In this document: in pieces, positions 33,673-41,920 of the stretch
How positions within the stretch are numbered: position 1 is the stretch's first letter
How the letters are laid out: each line of letters begins with the position of its first letter
From: JANPCX01 sp966211815
Lineage (GTDB): Bacteria > Pseudomonadota > Gammaproteobacteria > Burkholderiales > Burkholderiaceae_C
Length of the DNA: 64,000 nt
Direction: 5' to 3'
Assembly (NCBI GenBank): GCA_966211815.1
Contig: CBIHOD010000003.1
Location: forward strand, 62,001 to 126,000
The notes under the pieces: model-generated
Databases searched by the model: none
Seen by the model: the letters and a program-made list of their open reading frames with translations, nothing else
Told to the model about the DNA's origin: nothing
Position numbers and translations under genes: made by a program

Positions 33673-33807
33673 GGTGGGGTCTCCTGTGGTCGTTCTTGGG
33701 GCGCGGCCGGGGGCGCCGGCGGCCAGGGGTTGCGCCGCGGGCGCCTCAGGCGGCCCGGGCGGCGGCCATGATATTTGCCGGCCAGGCTTTCAAGCGGTCG
33801 CGTGTGA

Positions 33808-33829
33808 CGCCTTGAAAACGATCAAGGCG
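33808..33829. promoter_or_regulatory. Perfect 8-base inverted repeat in divergent intergenic region
   Basis: CGCCTTGA and TCAAGGCG are separated by AAACGA, in the 343-base gap (33673-34015) between the divergent acylase and DUF4331 genes. The symmetry and position suit an operator. No T tract follows, so it is not a terminator. No clear -35/-10 pair or gene was found in the rest of this gap. Confidence 0.4.
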
Positions 33830-34015
33830 GATGGCTGTATCGAAATGATTCGCGCATCCGATTGACGGTCCGGCGCGTAAGAGCCCCTGTCCGGCGCTAT
33901 CGCCGGGCCGCGCGGACCCAAGGCGCGGGCAGTGCGCAGGGCCGGGCCCCTTCCGGCCTGCCGCGCGCGCCTGGGGCCGCGGCGCCGACAACCACTCAGC
34001 AGAGGAACGACAGCC

Positions 34016-35569
34016 ATGAAAACCCGACACCATCTCCCGCCAACCCTGCGGCCGCTGCCATGGATCACCGCGATCGCGTGCGCGCTCGGCATGGGCGCCG
34101 TCCAGGCGTCCAGCCACCGCGAGGCCCCGTCGATCACCACCACGCCCAAGGTGGACGCGACCGACTTCTACCTGTTCAAGAGCTACGAGGCCGGCCGCGA
34201 CGGCTATGTCACGCTGATCGCCAACTACCAGCCGCTGCAGGACCCGTACGGCGGCCCGAACTATTTCTCGATGGATCCGAACGCGCTCTATGAGATCCAC
34301 ATCGACAACAACGGCGACGCCAAGGAAGACATCACGTTCCAATTCCGCTTCAAGAACAGCCTGAAGGGCATCACGCTGCCGATCAACGGCAAGGACGTGG
34401 CCATCCCGCTGGTGCAGGCCGGCGGCGTCGCCGACCGCAACGCGGCCGCGCTCAACCTGAACGAGACCTACACCGTGGACGTGGTGCGGGGCGATCGCCG
34501 CACCGGCAGCCGGTCCGCGGTCACCAACGCCAACGGGGGCGGCGCCAGCTTCGACAAACCGGTGGACTACATCGGCGTCAAGACCATCGCCGACTACGCG
34601 GGTTACGCCGCCAAGCACGTGTACGCGGTGAACATCCCGGGTTGCGCGCAACCGGGCCGGGTCTTCGTCGGCCAGCGCAAAGACCCGTTCGCCGTCAACC
34701 TGGGCACCATCTTCGACCTGGTGAACGCGCCGGTGTCCACCCTCACCAACCCCGACCTGATCAACGCGGCGCCGAACACCATCGACGGCAAGAACGTCAC
34801 CACCTTGTCGCTCGAAGTGCACCAGAGTTGCCTGACGGCTGGCGCCGAGCCCGTCATCGGCGGCTGGACCACCGCCAGCCTGCGCCAGGGCTCGCTGCTG
34901 AACCCGTCGCCCAAGTCCGGCCACCAGACCGCCGCCGTCCAGGGCGGCGCATGGACGCAGGTGTCGCGCCTGGGCATGCCGCTGGTCAACGAAGTGGTGA
35001 TCGGCCTGCCCGACAAGGACAAATTCAACGGTTCCAAGCCGAAGGACGACGCGGCCAATTTCCTGACCTACGTCACCAACCCGACCTTGCCGCGTCTCCT
35101 GGAGATCGCGCTGGGCCTGCCCACGGGCGGCGTGGCGCCGACCAATCAAGGCCGCAACGACCTGGTCGCGGCCTTCCTCACCGGCATCAAGGGCCTGAAC
35201 CAGCCGGCGGGCGTGGTGGGCTCGGAGATGCTGCGGCTGAACACCGCCATCCCCGCGGTGCCCTTCGCGCAGCAGAACCGGCTGGGCGTCGTGGGCAACA
35301 TCCTCGCCAAGGGCAATGACAACGCCGGTTTCCCGAACGGCCGCCGGCCCAAGGACGACGTCGTCGACATCGCCCTCGTGGCGGTGGCCGGCGGCCTGTG
35401 CGTGGCCAACGGCGACAACAACGCCCTGGGCTTCGGCGCCGAATGCAAGCCGTCGGCAGTGCCGCTGGGCACCACCGCGTTCAAGCTGCACGACGCGGTC
35501 GACCAGGCGGTGGTGCCATTGCTGGCCGGCTTCCCTTACCTGAGCACGCCGATCCCCGGCAGCAAATGA
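34016..35569 (+). CDS. DUF4331 domain secreted protein
   Basis: Starts at ATG 34016 behind AGAGGA; 517 residues with a cleavable signal peptide ending near GAVQASSHREA. The mature N-terminus SSHREAPSITTTPKVDATDFYLFKSYE is the diagnostic opening of DUF4331 and may contribute metal ligands (His, Asp). The remainder is beta-rich with several Asp/Asn-rich loops (DNNGDAKED, KGNDNAG, NGDNNALG). Function is unknown for the family. It heads an operon with a small lipoprotein, a TPR protein and a HupE/UreJ-like protein, a combination suggesting an envelope metal- or stress-related system. Confidence 0.9.
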   Translation: MKTRHHLPPTLRPLPWITAIACALGMGAVQASSHREAPSITTTPKVDATDFYLFKSYEAGRDGYVTLIANYQPLQDPYGGPNYFSMDPNALYEIHIDNNGDAKEDITFQFRFKNSLKGITLPINGKDVAIPLVQAGGVADRNAAALNLNETYTVDVVRGDRRTGSRSAVTNANGGGASFDKPVDYIGVKTIADYAGYAAKHVYAVNIPGCAQPGRVFVGQRKDPFAVNLGTIFDLVNAPVSTLTNPDLINAAPNTIDGKNVTTLSLEVHQSCLTAGAEPVIGGWTTASLRQGSLLNPSPKSGHQTAAVQGGAWTQVSRLGMPLVNEVVIGLPDKDKFNGSKPKDDAANFLTYVTNPTLPRLLEIALGLPTGGVAPTNQGRNDLVAAFLTGIKGLNQPAGVVGSEMLRLNTAIPAVPFAQQNRLGVVGNILAKGNDNAGFPNGRRPKDDVVDIALVAVAGGLCVANGDNNALGFGAECKPSAVPLGTTAFKLHDAVDQAVVPLLAGFPYLSTPIPGSK

Positions 35570-35579
35570 GGAGGCTGCC

Positions 35580-35852
35580 ATGAAGAAGACTTTCCGCCTC
35601 GCCGCGCTGGTGATGGTTGTTTCGGCCGGGTTGTCCGCCTGCGGCGGCGGCGGCGACGCGGGGCCTGCGCCCATGCCCGCGCCGCCCGCCGCGACCGACT
35701 CGGTGCCGGCGAGCGCCAGCGCTTCGGTCTCGGGCTTCATCGACTACCTGCAGGCCCTGGTCAAGTCCGCGGCCGACACGCTGGAGCCGGTGAGCCTGGC
35801 CAATGTGGCGCCGCCCGCCGGCGACAGCGACGAGCCGCGCCAGCTCGACTGA
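35580..35852 (+). CDS. Small lipoprotein, 90 aa
   Basis: ATG 10 bases after the DUF4331 stop. The signal peptide MKKTFRLAALVMVV runs to lipobox LSAC (Cys21), then a Gly and Pro/Ala linker and a short amphipathic segment (GFIDYLQALVKSAADTLEPV). It is too short for an enzyme. It may anchor or assist the neighbouring secreted proteins. No named family is recognised, although small lipoproteins of this form accompany DUF4331 genes. Confidence 0.78.
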   Translation: MKKTFRLAALVMVVSAGLSACGGGGDAGPAPMPAPPAATDSVPASASASVSGFIDYLQALVKSAADTLEPVSLANVAPPAGDSDEPRQLD

Positions 35853-35982
35853 GCCCGCGCGCGCCTGCCGCCGTGCCGGGTTCCATCGGGAGCCCGGCGC
35901 GCGGCGGGCGCTAGCTTGCCCGAAACACCGGCGGCGCCGCCGCCGTCGGTGAACCGATCCACCCCACTCGCGAGCCCTTCAA

Positions 35983-37155
35983 ATGCTTGCCCGTCCCCGC
36001 TTCCCCGCGGCACTGCGCCGCGCGGCCTTCGCGGCCGCCATGCTCGCCGTGGCCGGCGCCTCCCACCCGGCGGCGTCGGCTTCAAAGGACGACGACACCG
36101 TGATCGAGTCCTTCACGGTTTCGTCCGGCGCCACCGCCGCGCAGCGCGACTTGCGCCGGCAGTTGGCTGCCCGGCCGGACGACCCCGCCGCCGCATCGCG
36201 CTTCGCCCGGCACCAGCTCGCGCTGTCGCGCGCACAGGGCGACCCCCGTCCCGCGGGCCAGGCCCTGGCCGCGCTGCAGCCCTGGTCCGACCCGCGCACC
36301 GCGCCGCTGCCGGTGCTGCTGGTGCGCGCCGACCTGCAGCAACACCTGCACGACTTCGACGGCGCCCGCGCCAGCCTGGAACAACTGTTGCGGCGCGACC
36401 CGCGCCAGCCGCAGGCCTGGCTGACCCTGGCCACGCTGCACCGCCTGCAAGGCCGGTACGCGGCGGCGGTCGACGCTTGCCGACGGGTGTTGGATGCCGG
36501 CGCGGCTTTCCATGGCCAGGCCTGCCTTGCCGAGACCCAAGGATTGCAGGGGCAGGTCGATGCCGCCCGGCGGGCCCTGACGCGCCTGCAGGCCTCCGCC
36601 GCCGACGATGGGCAGCGCGCCTGGGTCTGCACCACGCTGGCCGAGCTGGAGGCGCGCAACAGCCGGCCGGCCGCGGCGCAGGTGGCCTACCAGTGCGCGC
36701 TGTCGCTGTCGGCAGACGGCTATGCGCGTATCTCCTTTGCCGATTTCCTGCTCGACCAGGGCCGCGCCGGCGAAGTCGCCGCGGTGCTGCGGGACCAGCC
36801 GCGCTCCGACAGCGTGCTGCTGCGCATGGCGATGGCGGCGGCCAAGACGAAATCGCCCTCGCTGGCGCGCGACCGCGACGAGCTGGCGTCGCGCCTGGCG
36901 CTGCCCGCCGGATCGGAGCGCGAACAGGCCGGCCATGCGCGCGAGCAAGGGCTGTGGGCGCTTGGGGTGCAGGGCGATGCCCGCAAGGCGCTTTCTTTCG
37001 CGCGGCTCAACCTGGGCCTGCAGCGCGAACCGTTGGACCTGCTGCTGATGGCCCGCGCCGCGCGCGCGGCCGGCGACGCGCAGGCTTTGGCCGAACTGGC
37101 CCGAATCAAGAAAGACATGGGGTTGCACGATGAACGTCTCGACGCGCTGCTTTGA
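35983..37155 (+). CDS. Secreted tetratricopeptide-repeat protein, 390 aa
   Basis: The signal peptide is about residues 1-32 (ending PAASASKDD). It then shows helical repeats with TPR spacing, for example PQAWLTLATLHRLQGRYAAA and its following helix, plus further degenerate repeats up to the C-terminus. It probably acts as a periplasmic scaffold. Its last 26 bases overlap the HupE/UreJ-like gene, indicating translational coupling and a shared function. Confidence 0.82.
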   Translation: MLARPRFPAALRRAAFAAAMLAVAGASHPAASASKDDDTVIESFTVSSGATAAQRDLRRQLAARPDDPAAASRFARHQLALSRAQGDPRPAGQALAALQPWSDPRTAPLPVLLVRADLQQHLHDFDGARASLEQLLRRDPRQPQAWLTLATLHRLQGRYAAAVDACRRVLDAGAAFHGQACLAETQGLQGQVDAARRALTRLQASAADDGQRAWVCTTLAELEARNSRPAAAQVAYQCALSLSADGYARISFADFLLDQGRAGEVAAVLRDQPRSDSVLLRMAMAAAKTKSPSLARDRDELASRLALPAGSEREQAGHAREQGLWALGVQGDARKALSFARLNLGLQREPLDLLLMARAARAAGDAQALAELARIKKDMGLHDERLDALL

Positions 37156-38278
37156 ATCCTGGGCCGCCGCGGCCTTGCGCTGGACTTGCGCCTTGTCGTT
37201 GGCCGGCGTGGCCACGCTCGCCTGGCCTCACCAGGGCAGCGAAGGGTATGTGTCGCTGCAACAGCAGGGCGACCGCGGTGCGCGGCTGCAGGTGGATGTG
37301 GCGCTGCGCGACCTGGAGGCTCCGTTGAAACTCGACGCCGACGGCGACGGACGCCTGACGGCCGGCGAGCTGCGCGCGGCCTGGCCGGCGATCGACGGCT
37401 ATGTCCGCGCCCATGTGGCGGTGGCCGGCTGCGAATTGCCGCCGGGCACGCCGCCGCAGTCCCTCGTGACGCGGCAGGAGATCGCCTACGCGGCTTTGTC
37501 TTATGACGCGCAATGCCCCCGGTTGGCCCAAGCCCCGGCGATCCGCTACACCTTGTTCAAGGACGTCGACGAGACCCACCGCGCGACCGCACGCGTGGAT
37601 TGGGGCGGCACCGTGCGCACCGACGTGCTGGATCCTCGCCAAGCCGCGGCGCCCGGCCCGGCCGGAGAGGGCGCGTTCGCTTTCGTGCGCGAGGGCGTCC
37701 ACCACATCGTCACCGGCTACGACCACGTGCTGTTCCTGCTCTGCCTGCTGCTCCCATCGGTCATGCGCCGCGCCGGCGGCGGCTGGGCGCCGGTCGACCG
37801 GCTCGGCCAGGCCGTGTGGCCGGTGCTGGGCATCGTCACCGCCTTCACCGCGGCGCATTCCATCACCCTGGCGCTGGCGGCGCTGCGCTGGGTGAGCATC
37901 CCGGCGTCCATCATCGAACCGGCGATCGCGGCGACCATCGTGCTGGCGGCGCTGGACAACCTGCGTCCGGTGCTGGGCCGCAGGCGCGCGCTCGTCACCT
38001 TCCTTTTCGGCCTCATCCATGGTTTCGGCTTCGCCGGCGTGCTGGACGAGTTGCAGCTGCCGGCTTCCGCCTTCGCCGGCGCGTTGTTCCAGTTCAACCT
38101 TGGGCTGGAGCTGGGGCAGGCGGCGATCGTCGCCGTGGTCGCCGGCTTGCTCTTCGTGGCGAGGCAAAGCCGCGCCTATGTCCCTTGGGTGGTGCGGGGC
38201 GGCTCGGCCGCGGCGATGGCGGTAGGCGCGCTATGGCTGGTGGAACGCACGGCCGACATTTCCCTGCTGACGCTGTGA
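37130..38278 (+). CDS. HupE/UreJ-like membrane protein with N-terminal exported domain
   Basis: 382 residues, overlapping the TPR gene. A signal-like segment is followed by a 170-residue exported domain containing an EF-hand-like loop, DADGDGRLTAGEL (about residues 65-77). The C-terminal half has six or seven membrane helices with the HupE/UreJ motifs EGVHHIVTGYDHVLFLLCL and FGLIHGFGFAGVLDEL, whose His and Asp residues are candidate metal ligands. Homologues are thought to handle nickel or cobalt, but this subgroup is uncharacterised. Last gene of the DUF4331 operon. Confidence 0.88.
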   Translation: MNVSTRCFESWAAAALRWTCALSLAGVATLAWPHQGSEGYVSLQQQGDRGARLQVDVALRDLEAPLKLDADGDGRLTAGELRAAWPAIDGYVRAHVAVAGCELPPGTPPQSLVTRQEIAYAALSYDAQCPRLAQAPAIRYTLFKDVDETHRATARVDWGGTVRTDVLDPRQAAAPGPAGEGAFAFVREGVHHIVTGYDHVLFLLCLLLPSVMRRAGGGWAPVDRLGQAVWPVLGIVTAFTAAHSITLALAALRWVSIPASIIEPAIAATIVLAALDNLRPVLGRRRALVTFLFGLIHGFGFAGVLDELQLPASAFAGALFQFNLGLELGQAAIVAVVAGLLFVARQSRAYVPWVVRGGSAAAMAVGALWLVERTADISLLTL

Positions 38279-38335
38279 CGCGACTACAATCCCGCGATCC
38301 CCACCTTGAACAAGAGTGAGAAAGGCGTGCCGGTT

Positions 38336-38392
38336 ATGACACCGCGAACTACCCCCTCCACCGCTTCCGGAGCATCGGCTTTCGCGCGCTGA
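38336..38392 (+). CDS. Threonine-rich leader peptide of thrS, 18 aa
   Basis: MTPRTTPSTASGASAFAR followed by TGA: four of the first nine residues are Thr. A GAGAAAGG ribosome-binding site lies about 10 bases before the ATG. It is followed by a terminator hairpin at 38427 and by thrS at 38472. A candidate -10 box TACAAT is at 38285-38290. Thr enrichment directly before the threonyl-tRNA synthetase gene is the sequence signature of ribosome-mediated attenuation (inference). Confidence 0.72.
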   Translation: MTPRTTPSTASGASAFAR

Positions 38393-38426
38393 GCCACGAG
38401 TCTTCCATTCTTCTTGTTTCCCATCG

Positions 38427-38451
38427 AAGCGCGGTCCCCACCGCGCTTTTT
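38427..38451 (+). promoter_or_regulatory. thrS attenuator: intrinsic terminator in the leader
   Basis: Stem AAGCGCGGT / ACCGCGCTT (9 base pairs, loop CCC plus C) ends in five T, 20 bases before thrS. The sequence CGCGCT at 38385-38390, at the end of the leader-peptide frame, can pair with AGCGCG at 38428-38433 and so form an antiterminator. A ribosome stalled at the Thr codons would leave CGCGCT free (read-through), while one reaching the TGA at 38390 would mask it (termination). Confidence 0.68.
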
Positions 38452-38471
38452 CATTTCCCGGAGCTGATCCC

Positions 38472-40391
38472 ATGATTTCGATCCAACTGCCCGACGGCTC
38501 GCGCCGCGAGTACCCCGCGCCTTTGACGGTGGCCGAGGTGGCCGCCAGCATTGGCACCGGCCTGGCCAAGGCCGCCCTGGGCGGCAAGGTGGGGCAAGGC
38601 GACGAAGCCCGGCTGGTGGACACCAGCTACTTGATCGAGCGGGACACGTCGTTGGCCATCGTCACCGAGAAAGACGCCGCCGGCCTGGAGCTGATCCGCC
38701 ACTCCACCGCCCACTTGCTGGCTTACGCGGTGAAGTCGCTGTTTCCGGACGCCCAGGTCACGATCGGCCCGGTGATCGAGAACGGCTTCTATTACGACTT
38801 CTCCTACAAGCGTCCCTTCACGCCCGAAGACCTGGCTGCCATCGAGGCCAAGATGACCGAGCTGGCCAGGAAGGACGAGAAGGTGGAGCGCCGGGTGCTG
38901 CCGCGCGACGAGGCGGTGGCGCATTTCAAGTCCATCGGCGAGGCCTACAAGGCCGAGATCATCGCCAGCATCCCCGAAGGGCAGGATGTCTCGCTCTACC
39001 GCGAAGGCGAGTTCGAGGACCTGTGCCGCGGCCCCCACGTGCCGTCCACCGGCAAGCTCAAGCACTTCAAACTGATGAAAGTGGCCGGCGCCTACTGGCG
39101 CGGCGACCACCGCAACGAGATGCTCCAGCGCATCTACGGCACCGCCTGGGCGACCAAGGACGAGCTGCAGCAGTACCTGCACATGCTCGAAGAAGCCGAG
39201 AAGCGCGACCACCGCAAGCTCGGCCGCGAGCTCGACCTCTTCCACCTGGACGAGCACTCGCCCGGCACGGTGTTCTGGCACCCCAAGGGCTGGACGGTGT
39301 GGCAGCAGGTCGAGCAGTACATGCGCTCGGTCTACCGCGACAACGGTTACCAGGAAGTCAAAGGGCCGCAGATCCTCGACCAGGGCCTGTGGGAGAAGAC
39401 CGGCCACTGGGGCAAGTACCGCGAGAACATGTTCACCACCGAGTCGGAAAAGCGCGATTACGCGCTCAAGCCGATGAACTGCCCCGGCCACATCCTCATC
39501 TACAAGCACGGCATCAAGAGCTACCGCGACCTGCCGCTGCGCTACGGCGAATTCGGCCAGTGCCACCGCAACGAGCCCACCGGCGGGCTGCACGGGATCA
39601 TGCGGGTGCGCGCCTTCACGCAGGACGACGGCCACATCTTCTGCACCGAAGACCAGATCCTGGAAGAGTGCGCCGCCTTCACCGCGCTGCTGCAGAAGGT
39701 CTACAGGGACTTCGGCTTCACCGACATCATCTACAAGGTGGCCACCCGGCCGGCGGCGCGCATCGGCTCCGACGAATCCTGGGACCGCGCCGAGTTCGCG
39801 CTGATGGAAAGCCTGCGCCGCTCGGGCTGCGAGTTCGAGGTGGCGGCGGGCGAGGGCGCCTTCTACGGTCCCAAGGTGGAATACACCTTGAAAGACGCCC
39901 TGGGCCGCCACTGGCAGTGCGGCACCATCCAGATCGACCCCAACATGCCCGAGCGTCTGGGCGCCGAGTATGTCGACGAAGCCGGTGAGCGCCGCACGCC
40001 GCTGATGCTGCACCGCGCCATCGTCGGCAGCCTGGAGCGTTTCATCGGCATCCTGATCGAACAGCACGCCGGCGCGCTTCCGGTTTGGCTGGCGCCGACC
40101 CAGGTCGTGGTGGCCTCGATCACCGATTCCCAGGCCGATTACGCCCGGGACGTATCGAAATTGCTGCAAAAACAAGGGGTTAGAGTGCTCACGGATTTGC
40201 GCAACGAGAAAATCAACTATAAAATCCGCGAACATTCCGTCCAAAAGGTCCCGTTCATCTTGGTCGTAGGCGACAAAGAGAAGGCAAACGGGGCCGTTGC
40301 GGTGCGTGCCCGAGGCAACCAGGACCTCGGCGTGATGCAGGTGGCCGACTTCTCCAGCAAGATCGCCGCCGACATTGCCCAACGTGGTTGA
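38472..40391 (+). CDS. thrS: Threonyl-tRNA synthetase
   Basis: 639 residues, normal length. N-terminal TGS domain (residues 1-62), editing domain with HSTAHLLAYAV (about 77) and a second His/Cys site, then the class II catalytic core: motif 2 region FGQCHRNEPTGGLHGIMRVR with FTQDDGHIFC, zinc ligands Cys, His and His, motif 3 HRAIVGSLERFIGILIEQ, and a C-terminal anticodon-binding domain (about 540-639). It charges tRNA-Thr. First gene of the thrS-infC-rpmI-rplT-pheST-ihfA block and preceded by a Thr-codon leader. Confidence 0.98.
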   Translation: MISIQLPDGSRREYPAPLTVAEVAASIGTGLAKAALGGKVGQGDEARLVDTSYLIERDTSLAIVTEKDAAGLELIRHSTAHLLAYAVKSLFPDAQVTIGPVIENGFYYDFSYKRPFTPEDLAAIEAKMTELARKDEKVERRVLPRDEAVAHFKSIGEAYKAEIIASIPEGQDVSLYREGEFEDLCRGPHVPSTGKLKHFKLMKVAGAYWRGDHRNEMLQRIYGTAWATKDELQQYLHMLEEAEKRDHRKLGRELDLFHLDEHSPGTVFWHPKGWTVWQQVEQYMRSVYRDNGYQEVKGPQILDQGLWEKTGHWGKYRENMFTTESEKRDYALKPMNCPGHILIYKHGIKSYRDLPLRYGEFGQCHRNEPTGGLHGIMRVRAFTQDDGHIFCTEDQILEECAAFTALLQKVYRDFGFTDIIYKVATRPAARIGSDESWDRAEFALMESLRRSGCEFEVAAGEGAFYGPKVEYTLKDALGRHWQCGTIQIDPNMPERLGAEYVDEAGERRTPLMLHRAIVGSLERFIGILIEQHAGALPVWLAPTQVVVASITDSQADYARDVSKLLQKQGVRVLTDLRNEKINYKIREHSVQKVPFILVVGDKEKANGAVAVRARGNQDLGVMQVADFSSKIAADIAQRG

Positions 40392-40492
40392 CAAGAAGGG
40401 GCGTCTCCTAGTTTGCCCAGGAGGCGCCGCTTCAGGCGCGCTATTTCGTGAACCAGATTCTTTGCCTTGGAATCTGCTGAAAGGGTTGAACC

Positions 40493-41044
40493 ATCGCTAC
40501 TTACGCTGACCGCCGCACTCCCAACGTGGAGCGCAAGCACCGACTCAATCGAGAAATCATGGCGCCGGAAGTCCGGCTCAACGGTGTCGACAACGAGCCT
40601 CTGGGGATTGTGAGCCTCTCAGAAGCCTTGCGCATGGCGGGTGACCTGGACGTGGATCTGGTCGAGATCGTCGCGCAGGCCGAGCCGCCCGTGTGCCGCT
40701 TGATGGACTACGGCAAGCTCAAGTACCAGGAGCAGAAGAAGGCGGCGGAAGCCAAGGCCAAGCAAAAGATCGTCGAAATCAAGGAAGTGAAGTTCCGTCC
40801 CGGCACCGACGAGGGCGACTACCAGATCAAGATGCGCAACCTGCGCCGCTTCATCGCGGAGGACGGGGACAAGGGGAAGGTCACGCTGCGCTACCGCGGC
40901 CGCGAGATCACCCACCAGGAAATCGGCATGCGCCTGCTGGAACGCATCCGCGACGACCTCGCGGACGTCTCGGTGGTCGAGAACATGCCCAAGCTCGAAG
41001 GCCGCCAGATGATCATGGTGCTGGCGCCCAAGCGCAAGAGCTGA
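40493..41044 (+). CDS. infC: Translation initiation factor IF-3, with AUC start codon
   Basis: 183 residues when read from ATC at 40493, which has AAAGGG 7 bases upstream and is followed by ATYADRRTPNVERKHRLN, normal for IF-3 N-termini. The first ATG/GTG-type codon in frame (GTG 40526) would remove conserved residues and has no ribosome-binding site. Later landmarks are DVDLVEIVAQAEPPVCRLMDYGK, KEVKFRPGTDEGDYQIKMR and KVTLRYRGREI. IF-3 rejects AUU/AUC starts, so an AUC start would give autoregulation as known for the AUU of E. coli infC. Confidence 0.93.
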   Translation: MATYADRRTPNVERKHRLNREIMAPEVRLNGVDNEPLGIVSLSEALRMAGDLDVDLVEIVAQAEPPVCRLMDYGKLKYQEQKKAAEAKAKQKIVEIKEVKFRPGTDEGDYQIKMRNLRRFIAEDGDKGKVTLRYRGREITHQEIGMRLLERIRDDLADVSVVENMPKLEGRQMIMVLAPKRKS

Positions 41045-41168
41045 CGGTTTGTAGGTTTCAGCGCGCCGGTCTGGTCACCGGCGCGCTGTCAAAAGCGGTT
41101 GCAGGCCAACAAGACGGCAAGGGTTTTGCCGGCGCCTGCCAGCCGCAATCAAAGAAGGAGCACTAGAC

Positions 41169-41372
41169 ATGCCCAAAATGAAGACCAAGAGCAGCGCCAA
41201 GAAGCGCTTCCGCGTCCGCCCGGGCGGCACCGTCAAGCGCGGTCAGGCGTTCAAGCGCCACATCCTGACGAAGAAGACCACGAAGAACAAGCGCCACCTC
41301 CGCGGCGCCGTCAACGTGCACGAGACGAACATGGGCCACATGGCGCAGATGCTGCCATTCGCCGGCCTGTGA
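41169..41372 (+). CDS. rpmI: Ribosomal protein bL35
   Basis: 67 residues beginning MPKMKTKSSAKKRFRVRPGG, with HILTKKTTKNKRHLRG, both typical of bL35. Strongly basic. AAGGAG lies 8 bases upstream. It lies between infC and rplT as in most bacteria. The 124-base gap after infC holds no further gene; it may carry structured mRNA for ribosomal-protein feedback control, as known for the E. coli operon. Confidence 0.98.
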   Translation: MPKMKTKSSAKKRFRVRPGGTVKRGQAFKRHILTKKTTKNKRHLRGAVNVHETNMGHMAQMLPFAGL

Positions 41373-41409
41373 TCCCCGCGTTTCCCGACATCTTCTGAAG
41401 GAGTAATTC

Positions 41410-41766
41410 ATGCCTCGCGTCAAACGTGGTGTTACCGCCCGTGCCCGTCACAAAAAGGTTCTCGCTCTCGCCAAGGGTTACCGCGGCCGCCGCAAGAACG
41501 TCTTCCGCATCGCCAAGCAGGCGGTCATGCGCGCCGGGCAATACGCCTATCGCGACCGCCGCACCAAGAAGCGTGTGTTCCGCCAGCTCTGGATCGCCCG
41601 TATCAACGCGGCGAGCCGCGGCCTGGGCGTGACCTACAGCAAGTTCATGGCCGGCCTGAAAAAGGCCCAGATCGACATCGACCGCAAGGTCCTCGCCGAC
41701 ATGGCCGTGAACGACCCTGCCGGCTTCGGCAGCATCGTCGAAAAGGTCAAGGCCCAGCTCGCTTGA
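41410..41766 (+). CDS. rplT: Ribosomal protein bL20
   Basis: 118 residues, MPRVKRGVTARARHKKVLALAKGYRGRRKN at the start (split across the RNA-binding basic tail), then RDRRTKKRVFRQLWIARINAA and a C-terminal globular part. Needed early in 50S assembly and the feedback regulator of this operon in E. coli. An AAGGAG site precedes the ATG. A terminator follows before pheS. Confidence 0.98.
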   Translation: MPRVKRGVTARARHKKVLALAKGYRGRRKNVFRIAKQAVMRAGQYAYRDRRTKKRVFRQLWIARINAASRGLGVTYSKFMAGLKKAQIDIDRKVLADMAVNDPAGFGSIVEKVKAQLA

Positions 41767-41775
41767 TGGCGCTTG

Positions 41776-41852
41776 CCGCCGAAGCCTGTCTTCGGCGGTT
41801 CGCCTGCAATCCCGAGTCATCCCAAGGCCGTCCTCCAGGATGGCCTTTTTTA
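41776..41852 (+). terminator. Tandem hairpins ending in an intrinsic terminator between rplT and pheS
   Basis: First hairpin: CCGCCGAAG / CTTCGGCGG (41776-41784 with 41790-41798), without a T tract. Second: AAGGCCGTCC / GGATGGCCTT (41824-41833 with 41838-41847, one G-U pair), loop TCCA, ending in a run of T. It lies 69 bases before pheS, so pheST expression needs read-through or its own promoter. Confidence 0.82.
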
Positions 41853-41920
41853 TTTCGATCCCGGGATTCGATTCCCGCGACTTGTTGCAGCCGCCGCGGC
41901 GCCGAAACGAACACAGCGTG

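Noticed and set aside
41840..41920. In-frame ATG giving PheS a MAFFISIPGF extension, or a Phe leader peptide
   Set aside because: The ATG is part of the terminator stem, there is no stop before pheS, and PheS proteins start at MNNDL-like sequences. Three Phe in ten codons appear to be chance.
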